5,925 nucleotides of DNA from Cytophagaceae bacterium. GTDB taxonomy: Bacteria > Bacteroidota > Bacteroidia > Cytophagales > Spirosomataceae. Under the pieces are notes generated by a model. The model had not been told where the DNA came from. It did not search any database and saw only the letters and a list, made by a program, of their open reading frames with translations. Positions 1 to 5,925 of the stretch are shown piece by piece. How positions within the stretch are numbered: the first letter of the stretch is position 1; each line of letters starts with the position of its first letter. The stretch lies in the NCBI GenBank assembly GCA_027485075.1, contig JAIXRT010000059.1:1-5925 (forward strand), written 5' to 3'. The translations under genes were made by a program, and so were the position numbers.

Positions 1-1
1 A

Positions 2-493
2 TACAATGGGCGTTCGCACAAAGACGGAAAATTAAATCAGTTGATTGCTGTTCGACCCGCCTTTGGAAGGCAATGGACCTTGTTACAAAAGTCCAATGAA
101 GGAGGGCAAAAACTAATGGGTTTGTTTTCCACTGGACCTAGCATAGGACTTCAAAAGCGCTATTGTGTGGAGGTATCGTATGATAATGGCGGTCAAGCTA
201 CCGCAGAAGTTCCGTATGCCAAAACACTAGACAACACGTATAAAAAAGTGATCATTATGGGAGAAAGTAGTCTGTTGAAAGGACTCAATGAATCCGTAAT
301 TGTTCCAGGTTGGCACATTAAAACGGCTGTCAACATGGAAATTGAGACCTTAAAACAAAATAATATTGGTATCGAAATTGGTTTTGTGGTGGATTACTTC
401 ACAAAACCAATTGAAATGTTAAACCTTACGGCCGGTCGGCAAGTTTACACAACCGGTTACATCAGTTTTTCCATGGGAAAAAACACGAAATAA
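2..493 (+). CDS. C-terminal part of a probable outer-membrane beta-barrel-like protein (5' partial)
   Basis: The reading frame is open from base 2 to the TAA at 491-493 and has no stop at the left edge, so the gene begins outside the window and about 163 residues are visible. The TTG at 41 is an internal codon, not a start. The visible part alternates polar and hydrophobic/aromatic residues in short stretches (for example KRYCVEVSY, IEIGFVVDYF and the final YTTGYISFSMG), separated by Gly/Asn/Lys-rich turns. That pattern suits antiparallel strands of an outer-membrane barrel, and the near-terminal aromatic strand fits a barrel end. Pieces such as GPSIGL-K-Y and the GLNES-IVPGWHIKTA segment resemble a conserved uncharacterised Bacteroidota family that I recall next to lipA; this is memory, not a search. 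Any signal peptide would lie outside the window. It ends 10 bases before lipA, so co-transcription is likely. The function is unknown; a soluble beta-rich protein is possible. Confidence 0.7.
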   Translation, partial: YNGRSHKDGKLNQLIAVRPAFGRQWTLLQKSNEGGQKLMGLFSTGPSIGLQKRYCVEVSYDNGGQATAEVPYAKTLDNTYKKVIIMGESSLLKGLNESVIVPGWHIKTAVNMEIETLKQNNIGIEIGFVVDYFTKPIEMLNLTAGRQVYTTGYISFSMGKNTK

Positions 494-503
494 CGCCTAA
501 ATC

Positions 504-1373
504 ATGATTGAATTACCACAAATAAGCCCTGCATCCTCCAATCGTAAACCAGATTGGTTACGTGTCAAACTACCCATTGGAGAGAATTACGCGAAAGTGC
601 GCAAATTGGTTGATGAGTATAAATTACATACCATCTGCCAGTCGGGTAATTGCCCTAATATGGGCGAATGCTGGGGAGAAGGTACAGCAACATTTATGAT
701 TTTGGGCAATGTCTGCACACGATCTTGTACGTTTTGTGCGGTAGCAACGGGTAGACCACAGGAATATGATGAGGATGAACCGAGACGTGTGGCTGAAGCA
801 ATCCAATTAATGCAGGTAAAACATGCGGTGATTACATCGGTCAATCGCGATGAATTAAAAGATAAAGGAGCTGAAATTTGGTACCAAACGGTTCGTGCGG
901 TAAAAGAAACAACGCCTGCAACGACCATTGAGACATTAATTCCAGATGTGAAGGCCAACTGGGATGCCTTAATTCGTATGATTGAAGGGGGGCAAGAAGT
1001 TGTTTCCCATAATATGGAAACGGTGGCACGTTTATACCGCTATGTGCGTCCACAGGCGAAATATGAGCGTAGTTTGGAACAAATCAAACGAACAAAAGAA
1101 TTTGGGAAACGCAACAAATCCGGTATCATGCTTGGCCTTGGTGAAACAAAAGACGAAGTATTTCAAGCCATGGATGATTTAGTGGCCCATGGACTTGATG
1201 TATTGACCTTAGGGCAATATTTACAGCCAACTAAAATGCACCACGAAGTCATTGAATGGATTCATCCAGATACGTTCGCGATGTACAAAGAAGAAGGACT
1301 TAAGCGTGGACTTGCTTACGTGGAATCTGGGGCCTTAGTCCGTTCAAGTTATCACGCAGAACGACACATTTAA
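504..1373 (+). CDS. lipA: Lipoyl synthase LipA (radical SAM, two iron-sulfur clusters)
   Basis: LipA inserts sulfur at C6 and C8 of the octanoyl group carried by lipoyl domains (E2 subunits of the 2-oxoacid dehydrogenases and GcvH) in the cytoplasm. All diagnostic residues are present: C45, C50 and C56 (CX4CX5C) bind the auxiliary cluster that donates the sulfur; C71, C75 and C78 (CX3CX2C) bind the radical-SAM cluster; and the RSSY motif at 280-283 near the C-terminus supplies the serine ligand of the auxiliary cluster. MLGLGET (209-215) and [10 protein letters not shown] (234-243) are also typical. At 289 residues it is a complete, compact form without the longer N-terminus of the 321-residue E. 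coli enzyme. The ATG at 504 places the usual PDWLRVKLP segment near residue 16. There is no clear Shine-Dalgarno sequence, as is common in Bacteroidota. It lies 10 bases after the upstream gene and directly abuts crtY. lipB, which would supply octanoyl groups, is not in the window. Confidence 0.97.
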   Translation: MIELPQISPASSNRKPDWLRVKLPIGENYAKVRKLVDEYKLHTICQSGNCPNMGECWGEGTATFMILGNVCTRSCTFCAVATGRPQEYDEDEPRRVAEAIQLMQVKHAVITSVNRDELKDKGAEIWYQTVRAVKETTPATTIETLIPDVKANWDALIRMIEGGQEVVSHNMETVARLYRYVRPQAKYERSLEQIKRTKEFGKRNKSGIMLGLGETKDEVFQAMDDLVAHGLDVLTLGQYLQPTKMHHEVIEWIHPDTFAMYKEEGLKRGLAYVESGALVRSSYHAERHI

Positions 1374-2573
1374 ATGAGCGACACGCCTACACATAATCAG
1401 CCTAAATACACCTATATCCTAGCGGGTGGCGGTATGGCCGGATTATCGTTGGCATATTACCTAAATCAAAGCAGCGTACCATTTGATTCTATATTAATCA
1501 TAGATCAGGCTGAGAAAAATACCCGGGATAAAACCTGGTGTTATTGGTCTGATCAACCCGAGACATTTGATGCGGTTGTGGAGCATAGTTGGAACCAACT
1601 TTGGTTTCATTCGTTCGATAATCGCAGTGACAAATTCTCGATTCTACCCTTTAGTTATCGTAAAATACAAAGTGATTCTTGGTACGCATTTATCCAAAAA
1701 GAGCTAAAGCAAAATCCCAAAATCCAGTTTATTCAAACTAAGGTACTTGGCTTTTCATACGAAGGGCGTTTTGCTAAAGTTCGAACAGATGCGGGCGAAT
1801 TCACCGCGACCGAAAAGATTTTTGATAGTATTAGTGCATTTCCTTGCGAGCTTGATAATCCGCAGCATCTTAAGCAACATTTTGTGGGACTGACGATTGA
1901 GGCTAATTTTCCTATTTTTGATCCAGCTGCTGCCCATTTATTTGACTTTAGAATTGCGCATACACCGGCCTGCGAATTTATGTATGTACTTCCTACGTCG
2001 GATCGTATCGCGTTGTTTGAGCACACCTATTTTTCAGGCCAACTCAAAGAAAAACAGCATTATTTAGACCAAATAAAGGCCTATTTAGTTGGGGCTTATG
2101 GATTGGATGAAGATGATTATTTGGTATTAGAAGAGGAATCAGGCATTATTCCGATGACCATGTCAGAAACGGAACCTCAAAATTTACACACGAAAGTGAT
2201 TCAAATAGGGACATCTGGTGGATTTGTGAAATCAACCACAGGTTATAGCTTTTTGCGGACGCAGCGGAAATTAAAAGAGCTGGTTGCCAACTTGCAAAAT
2301 CAACATTGGGATGCACCAGTGAATGAGACAAAACCATTCAAAAAATGGATGGACCGCGTATTTTTACGCGTACTTGTGGATCAAAAAATAAAAGGAAATA
2401 AGGTTTTTGAATCGTTGTTTCAAAAAAATAGACCTCAGCTAATTTTGAGATTTCTAGAGGAGCAGACGACTATTTGGGAAGATTTAAAATTAATGACTTC
2501 CGTACCCACCCTTCCCTTTATGCAGGCTGCATTTAAAATTGCCTTAGCAGATCTACCTTTTCCTAAAAAATGA
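1374..2573 (+). CDS. crtY: Lycopene beta-cyclase, CrtY family flavoprotein
   Basis: Lycopene cyclases turn the linear ends of lycopene into beta-ionone rings, using reduced FAD without net redox change, at the membrane surface. The 399 residues match the usual CrtY length. In order they show an N-terminal dinucleotide-binding motif (AGGGMAGLSLA, 17-27, glycines 18, 20 and 23); D44 at the end of the second strand; the family signature KTWCYW (53-58); QHFVGLTIE (168-176) with a following FDPAAAHLFDFR (182-193); MYVLP (203-207) leading to FEHT (215-218), where E216 aligns with the acidic residue needed for cyclisation in this family; GIIPM (257-261); and GGFVKSTTGYSF (282-293). The C-terminal FLRVL and LRFLEEQTT segments are also family-like. 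The ATG immediately follows the lipA TAA with no spacer, implying coupled translation. No other carotenoid gene is visible, so it could be a one-ring or a two-ring cyclase; the sequence does not tell which. Confidence 0.92.
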   Translation: MSDTPTHNQPKYTYILAGGGMAGLSLAYYLNQSSVPFDSILIIDQAEKNTRDKTWCYWSDQPETFDAVVEHSWNQLWFHSFDNRSDKFSILPFSYRKIQSDSWYAFIQKELKQNPKIQFIQTKVLGFSYEGRFAKVRTDAGEFTATEKIFDSISAFPCELDNPQHLKQHFVGLTIEANFPIFDPAAAHLFDFRIAHTPACEFMYVLPTSDRIALFEHTYFSGQLKEKQHYLDQIKAYLVGAYGLDEDDYLVLEEESGIIPMTMSETEPQNLHTKVIQIGTSGGFVKSTTGYSFLRTQRKLKELVANLQNQHWDAPVNETKPFKKWMDRVFLRVLVDQKIKGNKVFESLFQKNRPQLILRFLEEQTTIWEDLKLMTSVPTLPFMQAAFKIALADLPFPKK

Positions 2574-2604
2574 TTGCCTTGCCCGAATATAAATCTTAAA
2601 TTTG
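2574..2604 (+). promoter_or_regulatory. Predicted Bacteroidota-type promoter of metK
   Basis: A TTG at 2574-2576 (-33 element) and TAAATTTG at 2597-2604 (-7 element) are separated by 20 bp. This matches the Bacteroidota housekeeping consensus TTG, 17-23 bp, TAnnTTTG, with a perfect -7 box. Transcription would begin a few bases after 2604 and leave a leader of roughly 25 nt before the metK ATG. The -33 element starts on the base after the crtY stop codon, so metK can be transcribed independently of lipA-crtY. A second TTG at 2579-2581 gives a 15 bp spacer and fits less well. Confidence 0.7.
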
Positions 2605-2634
2605 CACGTTTTTAAATCTAACAACCAATACCCA

Positions 2635-3891
2635 ATGGCTTATTTATTTACTTCAGAGTCAGTATCCGAGGGGCATCCCGATAAAGTAGCTGACCAAATT
2701 TCAGATGCGTTAATCGACCATTTTATGGCGTTTGACCCAACTTCTAAAGTAGCTTGTGAAACCCTAGTAACCACAGGACAGGTTGTTTTAGCTGGTGAAG
2801 TAAATACCACAACTTATTTAGATGTACAAGCCATTACACGTGAGGTAATCCGCAAGATTGGTTACACCAAATCAGAATACATGTTTGAAGCTAACTCATG
2901 TGGTATTTTATCAGCCATTCATGAGCAGTCTGCCGACATTAACCAAGGAGTTGACCGGGCGAACCCAGAGGAGCAAGGAGCAGGTGATCAGGGAATGATG
3001 TTTGGTTTTGCAACAATAGAGACAGACAATTACATGCCTTTGGCATTGGATTTAGCCCATAAAATCCTTCAAGAATTATCCTACATCCGTAACAACGAGC
3101 CTAACTTAATTGGTTATTTACGTCCGGATGCAAAATCTCAAGTAACCATCGAATACAGTGATGATCATACGCCACAACGTATTGATACCATCGTTGTTTC
3201 GACACAACATGATGACTTTGCTACGGAAGCGGATATGTTGGCCAAAATCAATAAGGATATCGTTGAAATCGTTATTCCTCGCGTTAAGGCCAAGTTAAAG
3301 CCTGAATTGCAAGCTTTGTTTAATGATGCCATTACCTACCACATCAACCCAACAGGTAAATTTGTGATCGGTGGACCACACGGAGATACAGGTTTAACTG
3401 GTCGTAAAATCATCGTAGATACCTATGGTGGAAAAGGTGCTCACGGTGGTGGTGCATTCTCAGGAAAAGATCCTTCAAAAGTTGACCGTTCGGCAGCATA
3501 TGCAACACGTCATATTGCGAAAAACTTAGTTGCTGCAGGATTATGTGACCAAGTATTAGTTCAAGTATCCTATGCAATTGGTGTCGCTAAACCATGTGGT
3601 TTGTTCATTGATACCTACGGAACAGCAAAAGTAAACTTAACCGATGGAGAGATTGCACGTAAAGTAGAAGCTATCTTCGATATGCGTCCATACTTTATTG
3701 AGCAACGTTTGAAATTACGTAACCCAATCTATTCCGAAACTGCTGCTTATGGGCACATGGGACGTAAGAATGAAATTGTTACTAAAACATTCCATGGTCC
3801 AGGTGGTCAAAAAGTAACTAAAGAAGTGGAATTGTTTACGTGGGAAAAATTAGACTACGTGGATGCAGTTAAGTCGGCATTCGGAATTTAA
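2635..3891 (+). CDS. metK: S-adenosylmethionine synthetase (methionine adenosyltransferase)
   Basis: MetK makes S-adenosylmethionine, phosphate and diphosphate from ATP and methionine as a cytoplasmic tetramer. I chose the ATG at 2635, giving 418 residues, because it places the conserved [14 protein letters not shown] immediately at the N-terminus. The upstream in-frame TTG at 2602 lies inside the predicted -7 promoter box and adds unconserved residues. Signatures: HPDK (14-17, nucleotide and magnesium binding), the GAGDQG hexapeptide (115-120), [13 protein letters not shown] (246-258) and the glycine-rich GGGAFSGKD (271-279). It is longer than the 384-residue E. coli enzyme. The extra length is a hydrophilic segment around 150-200 and a C-terminal tail after about residue 375, both of which I recall from Bacteroidota homologues. 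Its promoter and terminator make it a single-gene unit. The leader is too short for a SAM riboswitch. SAM from this enzyme feeds radical-SAM enzymes such as the nearby LipA. Confidence 0.97.
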   Translation: MAYLFTSESVSEGHPDKVADQISDALIDHFMAFDPTSKVACETLVTTGQVVLAGEVNTTTYLDVQAITREVIRKIGYTKSEYMFEANSCGILSAIHEQSADINQGVDRANPEEQGAGDQGMMFGFATIETDNYMPLALDLAHKILQELSYIRNNEPNLIGYLRPDAKSQVTIEYSDDHTPQRIDTIVVSTQHDDFATEADMLAKINKDIVEIVIPRVKAKLKPELQALFNDAITYHINPTGKFVIGGPHGDTGLTGRKIIVDTYGGKGAHGGGAFSGKDPSKVDRSAAYATRHIAKNLVAAGLCDQVLVQVSYAIGVAKPCGLFIDTYGTAKVNLTDGEIARKVEAIFDMRPYFIEQRLKLRNPIYSETAAYGHMGRKNEIVTKTFHGPGGQKVTKEVELFTWEKLDYVDAVKSAFGI

Positions 3892-3910
3892 TCAACCCCA
3901 ATGATCATAC

Positions 3911-3942
3911 AAAAGGTGCTCTTACACAGAGCACCTTTTTTT
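3911..3942 (+). terminator. Intrinsic terminator downstream of metK
   Basis: The arms 3911-3921 (AAAAGGTGCTC) and 3929-3939 (GAGCACCTTTT) are perfect 11-bp inverted repeats around a 7-base loop (TTACACA), followed by a run of seven T (3936-3942). The GC-rich core is GGTGCTC/GAGCACC. It begins 20 bases after the metK stop. Because the left arm starts with a run of A, it could also work on the opposite strand. It separates metK from the VWA/AAA+ genes. Confidence 0.92.
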
Positions 3943-3958
3943 ATGGCTTATTTTCCGC

Positions 3959-3973
3959 TTAATTTGAACAAAT
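3959..3973 (+). promoter_or_regulatory. Possible -7 element and inverted repeat before the VWA gene
   Basis: The terminator upstream implies that the VWA gene needs its own promoter in the 57 bases at 3943-3999. The best candidate is TTAATTTG at 3959-3966, one mismatch from TAnnTTTG, but no TTG lies at the proper distance upstream. It overlaps a small inverted repeat, ATTTG-AA-CAAAT (3962-3973), which could be a protein-binding site or chance in AT-rich DNA. Confidence 0.25.
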
Positions 3974-3999
3974 ATTAGTGAAAACGAGTTAGAGAAATC

Positions 4000-5118
4000 A
4001 TGCGTACATCAAGTAAAAAAGGGTTTTATTTCAAGGAATTTGAAGAAAAAAGCATTTCGCCTTTTGACAAGCTTTTTGGCATATTTAAAGAACTCATCAC
4101 ACATACCTCTGGTGACTTCGATGAAGCCATTGATTGGTTACGGGAATTGGATAAGGAATATGAGTTAACCGACGAAAATTACACGATTGAAGATTTCATA
4201 GAAGACCTAAAAGCCAAAGGCTATATCCGGGAAGAAGTAGATGAAAATGGAGGTTTAGGTATGGGAATTACTGCCAAAACCGAACGTGCCATTCGACAAA
4301 CAGCGTTAGAAAACATTTTTGGCAATCTCAATAAAAGTGGCGCTGGGAATCACAAGACGAAAGCGTCAGGCCAAGGTGATGAATTGACGGGTGAATTCAG
4401 ATCCTATCATTTTGGTGACAGTTTGGAGAAAATTTCGCTAACAGAAAGTTTAAAAAATGCCCAAATCAATCATGGAATAGGCGAATTTGAATTAACGGAA
4501 GATGATTTAGTTGTTGAAGATACCCAATACAAATCTCAAATGAGTACCGTTTTGATGATTGACATCAGTCACTCCATGATTCTGTATGGAGAAGATCGCA
4601 TCACACCTGCTAAAAAAGTAGCGATGGCTTTGGCTGAATTAATTACGACACGCTACCCCAAAGACACAATTGATATATTGGTCTTCGGCAATGATGCCTG
4701 GAGCATTTCGATCAAAGATATTCCCTATTTAAAAGTAGGACCATACCATACGAATACGGTTGCTGGTTTACAATTGGCCATGGATATTCTCCGTAGGAAA
4801 AGAAATACCAATAAGCAGATTTTCATGATTACGGACGGAAAACCAAGTTGTGTAAAGGAAAAAGATGGCAGTTATTACATGAACAGTAATGGACTTGACC
4901 CTTATGTAACTGAAAAATGTTACACGCAGGCGGCCCAAGCACGTAAATTACATATACCCATCACGACATTTATGATTGCCCGTGACTCCTATCTCCAACA
5001 ATTTGTGGACAAATTTACAGAGGCAAACCAAGGGAAAGCCTTCTACACTGGATTACGCGGTTTAGGGGAAATGATATTTCAAGATTACGAAACGAATAGA
5101 AAGAAAAGACTCAAATAA
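4000..5118 (+). CDS. VWA domain protein, likely partner of the downstream MoxR-type AAA+ ATPase
   Basis: This 372-residue protein has no signal peptide or membrane segment, so it is probably cytoplasmic. Residues 1 to about 180 are a hydrophilic, acidic, mostly helical-looking region with no motif I can name; it includes a Gly/Lys/Ser-rich stretch near 112-131 and the segment YHFGDSLEKI (136-145). Residues from about 181 to 350 form a VWA fold: VLMIDISHS gives the MIDAS residues D188, S190 and S192, T251 follows in HTNT, and D279 is in MITDGKPS. The metal site is therefore complete and probably binds magnesium. Known VWA partners of MoxR ATPases (ViaA, NorD, CbbO, BchD/ChlD) act with a AAA+ ring to remodel or load metal into a client. 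The following ATPase gene begins one base after the stop, so the two proteins are very likely made together. There is a weak purine-rich AGAGAA before the ATG at 4000. An earlier in-frame ATG at 3943 is closed by a TAG at 3976-3978. The client is unknown. Confidence 0.85.
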   Translation: MRTSSKKGFYFKEFEEKSISPFDKLFGIFKELITHTSGDFDEAIDWLRELDKEYELTDENYTIEDFIEDLKAKGYIREEVDENGGLGMGITAKTERAIRQTALENIFGNLNKSGAGNHKTKASGQGDELTGEFRSYHFGDSLEKISLTESLKNAQINHGIGEFELTEDDLVVEDTQYKSQMSTVLMIDISHSMILYGEDRITPAKKVAMALAELITTRYPKDTIDILVFGNDAWSISIKDIPYLKVGPYHTNTVAGLQLAMDILRRKRNTNKQIFMITDGKPSCVKEKDGSYYMNSNGLDPYVTEKCYTQAAQARKLHIPITTFMIARDSYLQQFVDKFTEANQGKAFYTGLRGLGEMIFQDYETNRKKRLK

Positions 5119-5119
5119 G

Positions 5120-5925
5120 ATGATTAAATATTTAGGAGAATTAAAGGCTTCTGGGTACCAAAGCAAATCCATTAAAGACGAATTACGTGATAATCTTATC
5201 CAGCACATGGAAGCTGGAACAACTGTATTCGAGGGCGTACATGGGTTTGAAAATTCAGTGATTCCGGAATTAGAAAGAGCTATTTTATCGCGCCACAATA
5301 TCAATTTACTTGGGCTTCGGGGTCAAGCGAAAACACGACTTGCTCGACTGATGGTCAATCTATTAGATGAGTATATACCCTATGTAGCAGGATCTGAAAT
5401 CAATGATGATCCACTGAATCCTATTTCTCGTTTTGCGATTAACCTAATCGAAGAAAAAGGAGATCAAACACCGATTGCATGGTTGCATCGTTCGGATCGA
5501 TTTGCTGAAAAATTAGCTACACCGGATGTGACTGTTGCTGATTTAATCGGTGACATTGATCCCATCAAGGCGGCCAATTTAAAACTTTCGTATGCAGATG
5601 ATCGTGTGATACATTTTGGTATGATTCCACGTGCCAATCGCTGCATTTTTGTCATCAATGAGATTCCTGACCTTCAGGCACGGATTCAGGTAGCCTTGTT
5701 CAATATTTTACAAGAGGGTGATATTCAAATCAGAGGGTTTAAATTACGTTTACCTTTGGATGTACAATTCATATTTACGGCAAATCCAGAGGACTACACG
5801 AACCGCGGGAGTATCGTAACGCCGCTGAAAGATCGAATAGGATCTCAAATTTTAACCCATTATCCCGAGAGCATTGCTGTTGCGCGTAAAATATCTTCAC
5901 AGGAAGCGCGCCTGAATGCGTCACA
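5120..5925 (+). CDS. MoxR/Mg-chelatase-like AAA+ ATPase (3' partial)
   Basis: The ATG at 5120 is one base after the VWA stop, and the frame stays open to the right edge, giving 268 residues of a protein whose C-terminal lid is cut off. In order: a short helical N-terminus; Walker A GLRGQAKT (65-72), with alanine where the glycine before lysine is usual; an insert at about 90-160 (including SEINDDP and ATPDVTVADLIGDIDP) between the Walker motifs, as in helix-2-insert AAA+ proteins; Walker B IFVINE (176-181), with Asn in place of the usual Asp and E181 retained; IFTANPED (218-225), with sensor-1 N222; and LKDRIGSQ (236-243), with R239 as candidate arginine finger. It may be annotated elsewhere as magnesium chelatase or sigma-54-interacting, but there is no GAFTGA motif and no sign of chlorophyll synthesis, so a chaperone-like MoxR role with the VWA protein is more likely. 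The substrate is unknown. Confidence 0.88.
   Translation, partial: MIKYLGELKASGYQSKSIKDELRDNLIQHMEAGTTVFEGVHGFENSVIPELERAILSRHNINLLGLRGQAKTRLARLMVNLLDEYIPYVAGSEINDDPLNPISRFAINLIEEKGDQTPIAWLHRSDRFAEKLATPDVTVADLIGDIDPIKAANLKLSYADDRVIHFGMIPRANRCIFVINEIPDLQARIQVALFNILQEGDIQIRGFKLRLPLDVQFIFTANPEDYTNRGSIVTPLKDRIGSQILTHYPESIAVARKISSQEARLNAS

Noticed and set aside
41..493. TTG at 41 as the start of the first gene
   Set aside because: The frame is open to the left edge with protein-like sequence upstream, so the gene is simply cut by the window.
587..958. Antisense open frame of 123 codons opposite lipA, and shorter antisense frames opposite crtY, the VWA gene and the ATPase gene
   Set aside because: They lie entirely opposite strongly conserved genes, and their translations show no recognisable motif. 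They are shadows of the real reading frames.
2602..2634. TTG at 2602 as the start of metK, adding 11 residues
   Set aside because: It lies within the predicted -7 promoter box, and the added residues precede the normal MetK N-terminus. The ATG at 2635 gives the family start.
2574..2634. SAM riboswitch before metK
   Set aside because: The whole intergenic gap is 61 bases and holds a promoter, leaving no room for an aptamer; no conserved stem pattern is visible.
3943..3978. Short frame starting with ATG at 3943, resembling the first codons of metK (ATGGCTTATTT)
   Set aside because: It stops after 11 codons at a TAG. The likeness to the metK start is short and probably chance.
5120..5925. The ATPase as a chlorophyll magnesium-chelatase subunit or sigma-54 activator
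   Set aside because: There is no GAFTGA motif for sigma-54 contact and no tetrapyrrole genes nearby. The VWA pairing fits the MoxR-type role better.

Overview
The window looks like chromosomal DNA from a member of the Bacteroidota, probably a pigmented, aerobic Cytophagales-type bacterium. The reasons are: moderately AT-rich coding DNA; no clear Shine-Dalgarno sequence before most genes; a Bacteroidota-style promoter (TTG, 20 bp, TAnnTTTG) before metK; the Bacteroidota form of MetK with a C-terminal extension; and a VWA/AAA+ gene pair whose sequence style I recall from that phylum. All genes are on the + strand and tightly packed. I see no tRNA, rRNA, insertion sequence, CRISPR array or sign of recent transfer.

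Layout. Bases 2-493 hold the C-terminal part of a likely outer-membrane beta-barrel-like protein that enters from the left. Ten bases later comes lipA (lipoyl synthase, 504-1373), followed with no gap by crtY (lycopene cyclase, 1374-2573). These three are probably co-transcribed. A promoter directly after the crtY stop codon drives metK (S-adenosylmethionine synthetase, 2635-3891), which ends at a strong intrinsic terminator (3911-3942). After it a second unit starts: a VWA (von Willebrand A) domain protein with an intact metal-binding MIDAS site (4000-5118), and, one base after its stop codon, a MoxR/Mg-chelatase-like AAA+ ATPase (from 5120) that runs off the right edge.

How the genes work together. 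LipA is a radical-SAM enzyme and MetK makes SAM, so they are metabolically linked, although metK has its own promoter. CrtY makes cyclic carotenoid ends and has no carotenoid partner gene in the window. The VWA and AAA+ proteins are almost certainly partners: this pairing is the hallmark of the MoxR-VWA chaperone-like systems (RavA-ViaA, NorQ-NorD, CbbQ-CbbO). The client of this pair cannot be read from the sequence. This pair is the least understood part of the window: the VWA gene comes first, the ATPase has non-canonical Walker A (GQAKT) and Walker B (VINE) motifs, and the VWA protein has about 180 N-terminal residues of unknown function. The other genes are ordinary housekeeping or pigment genes.
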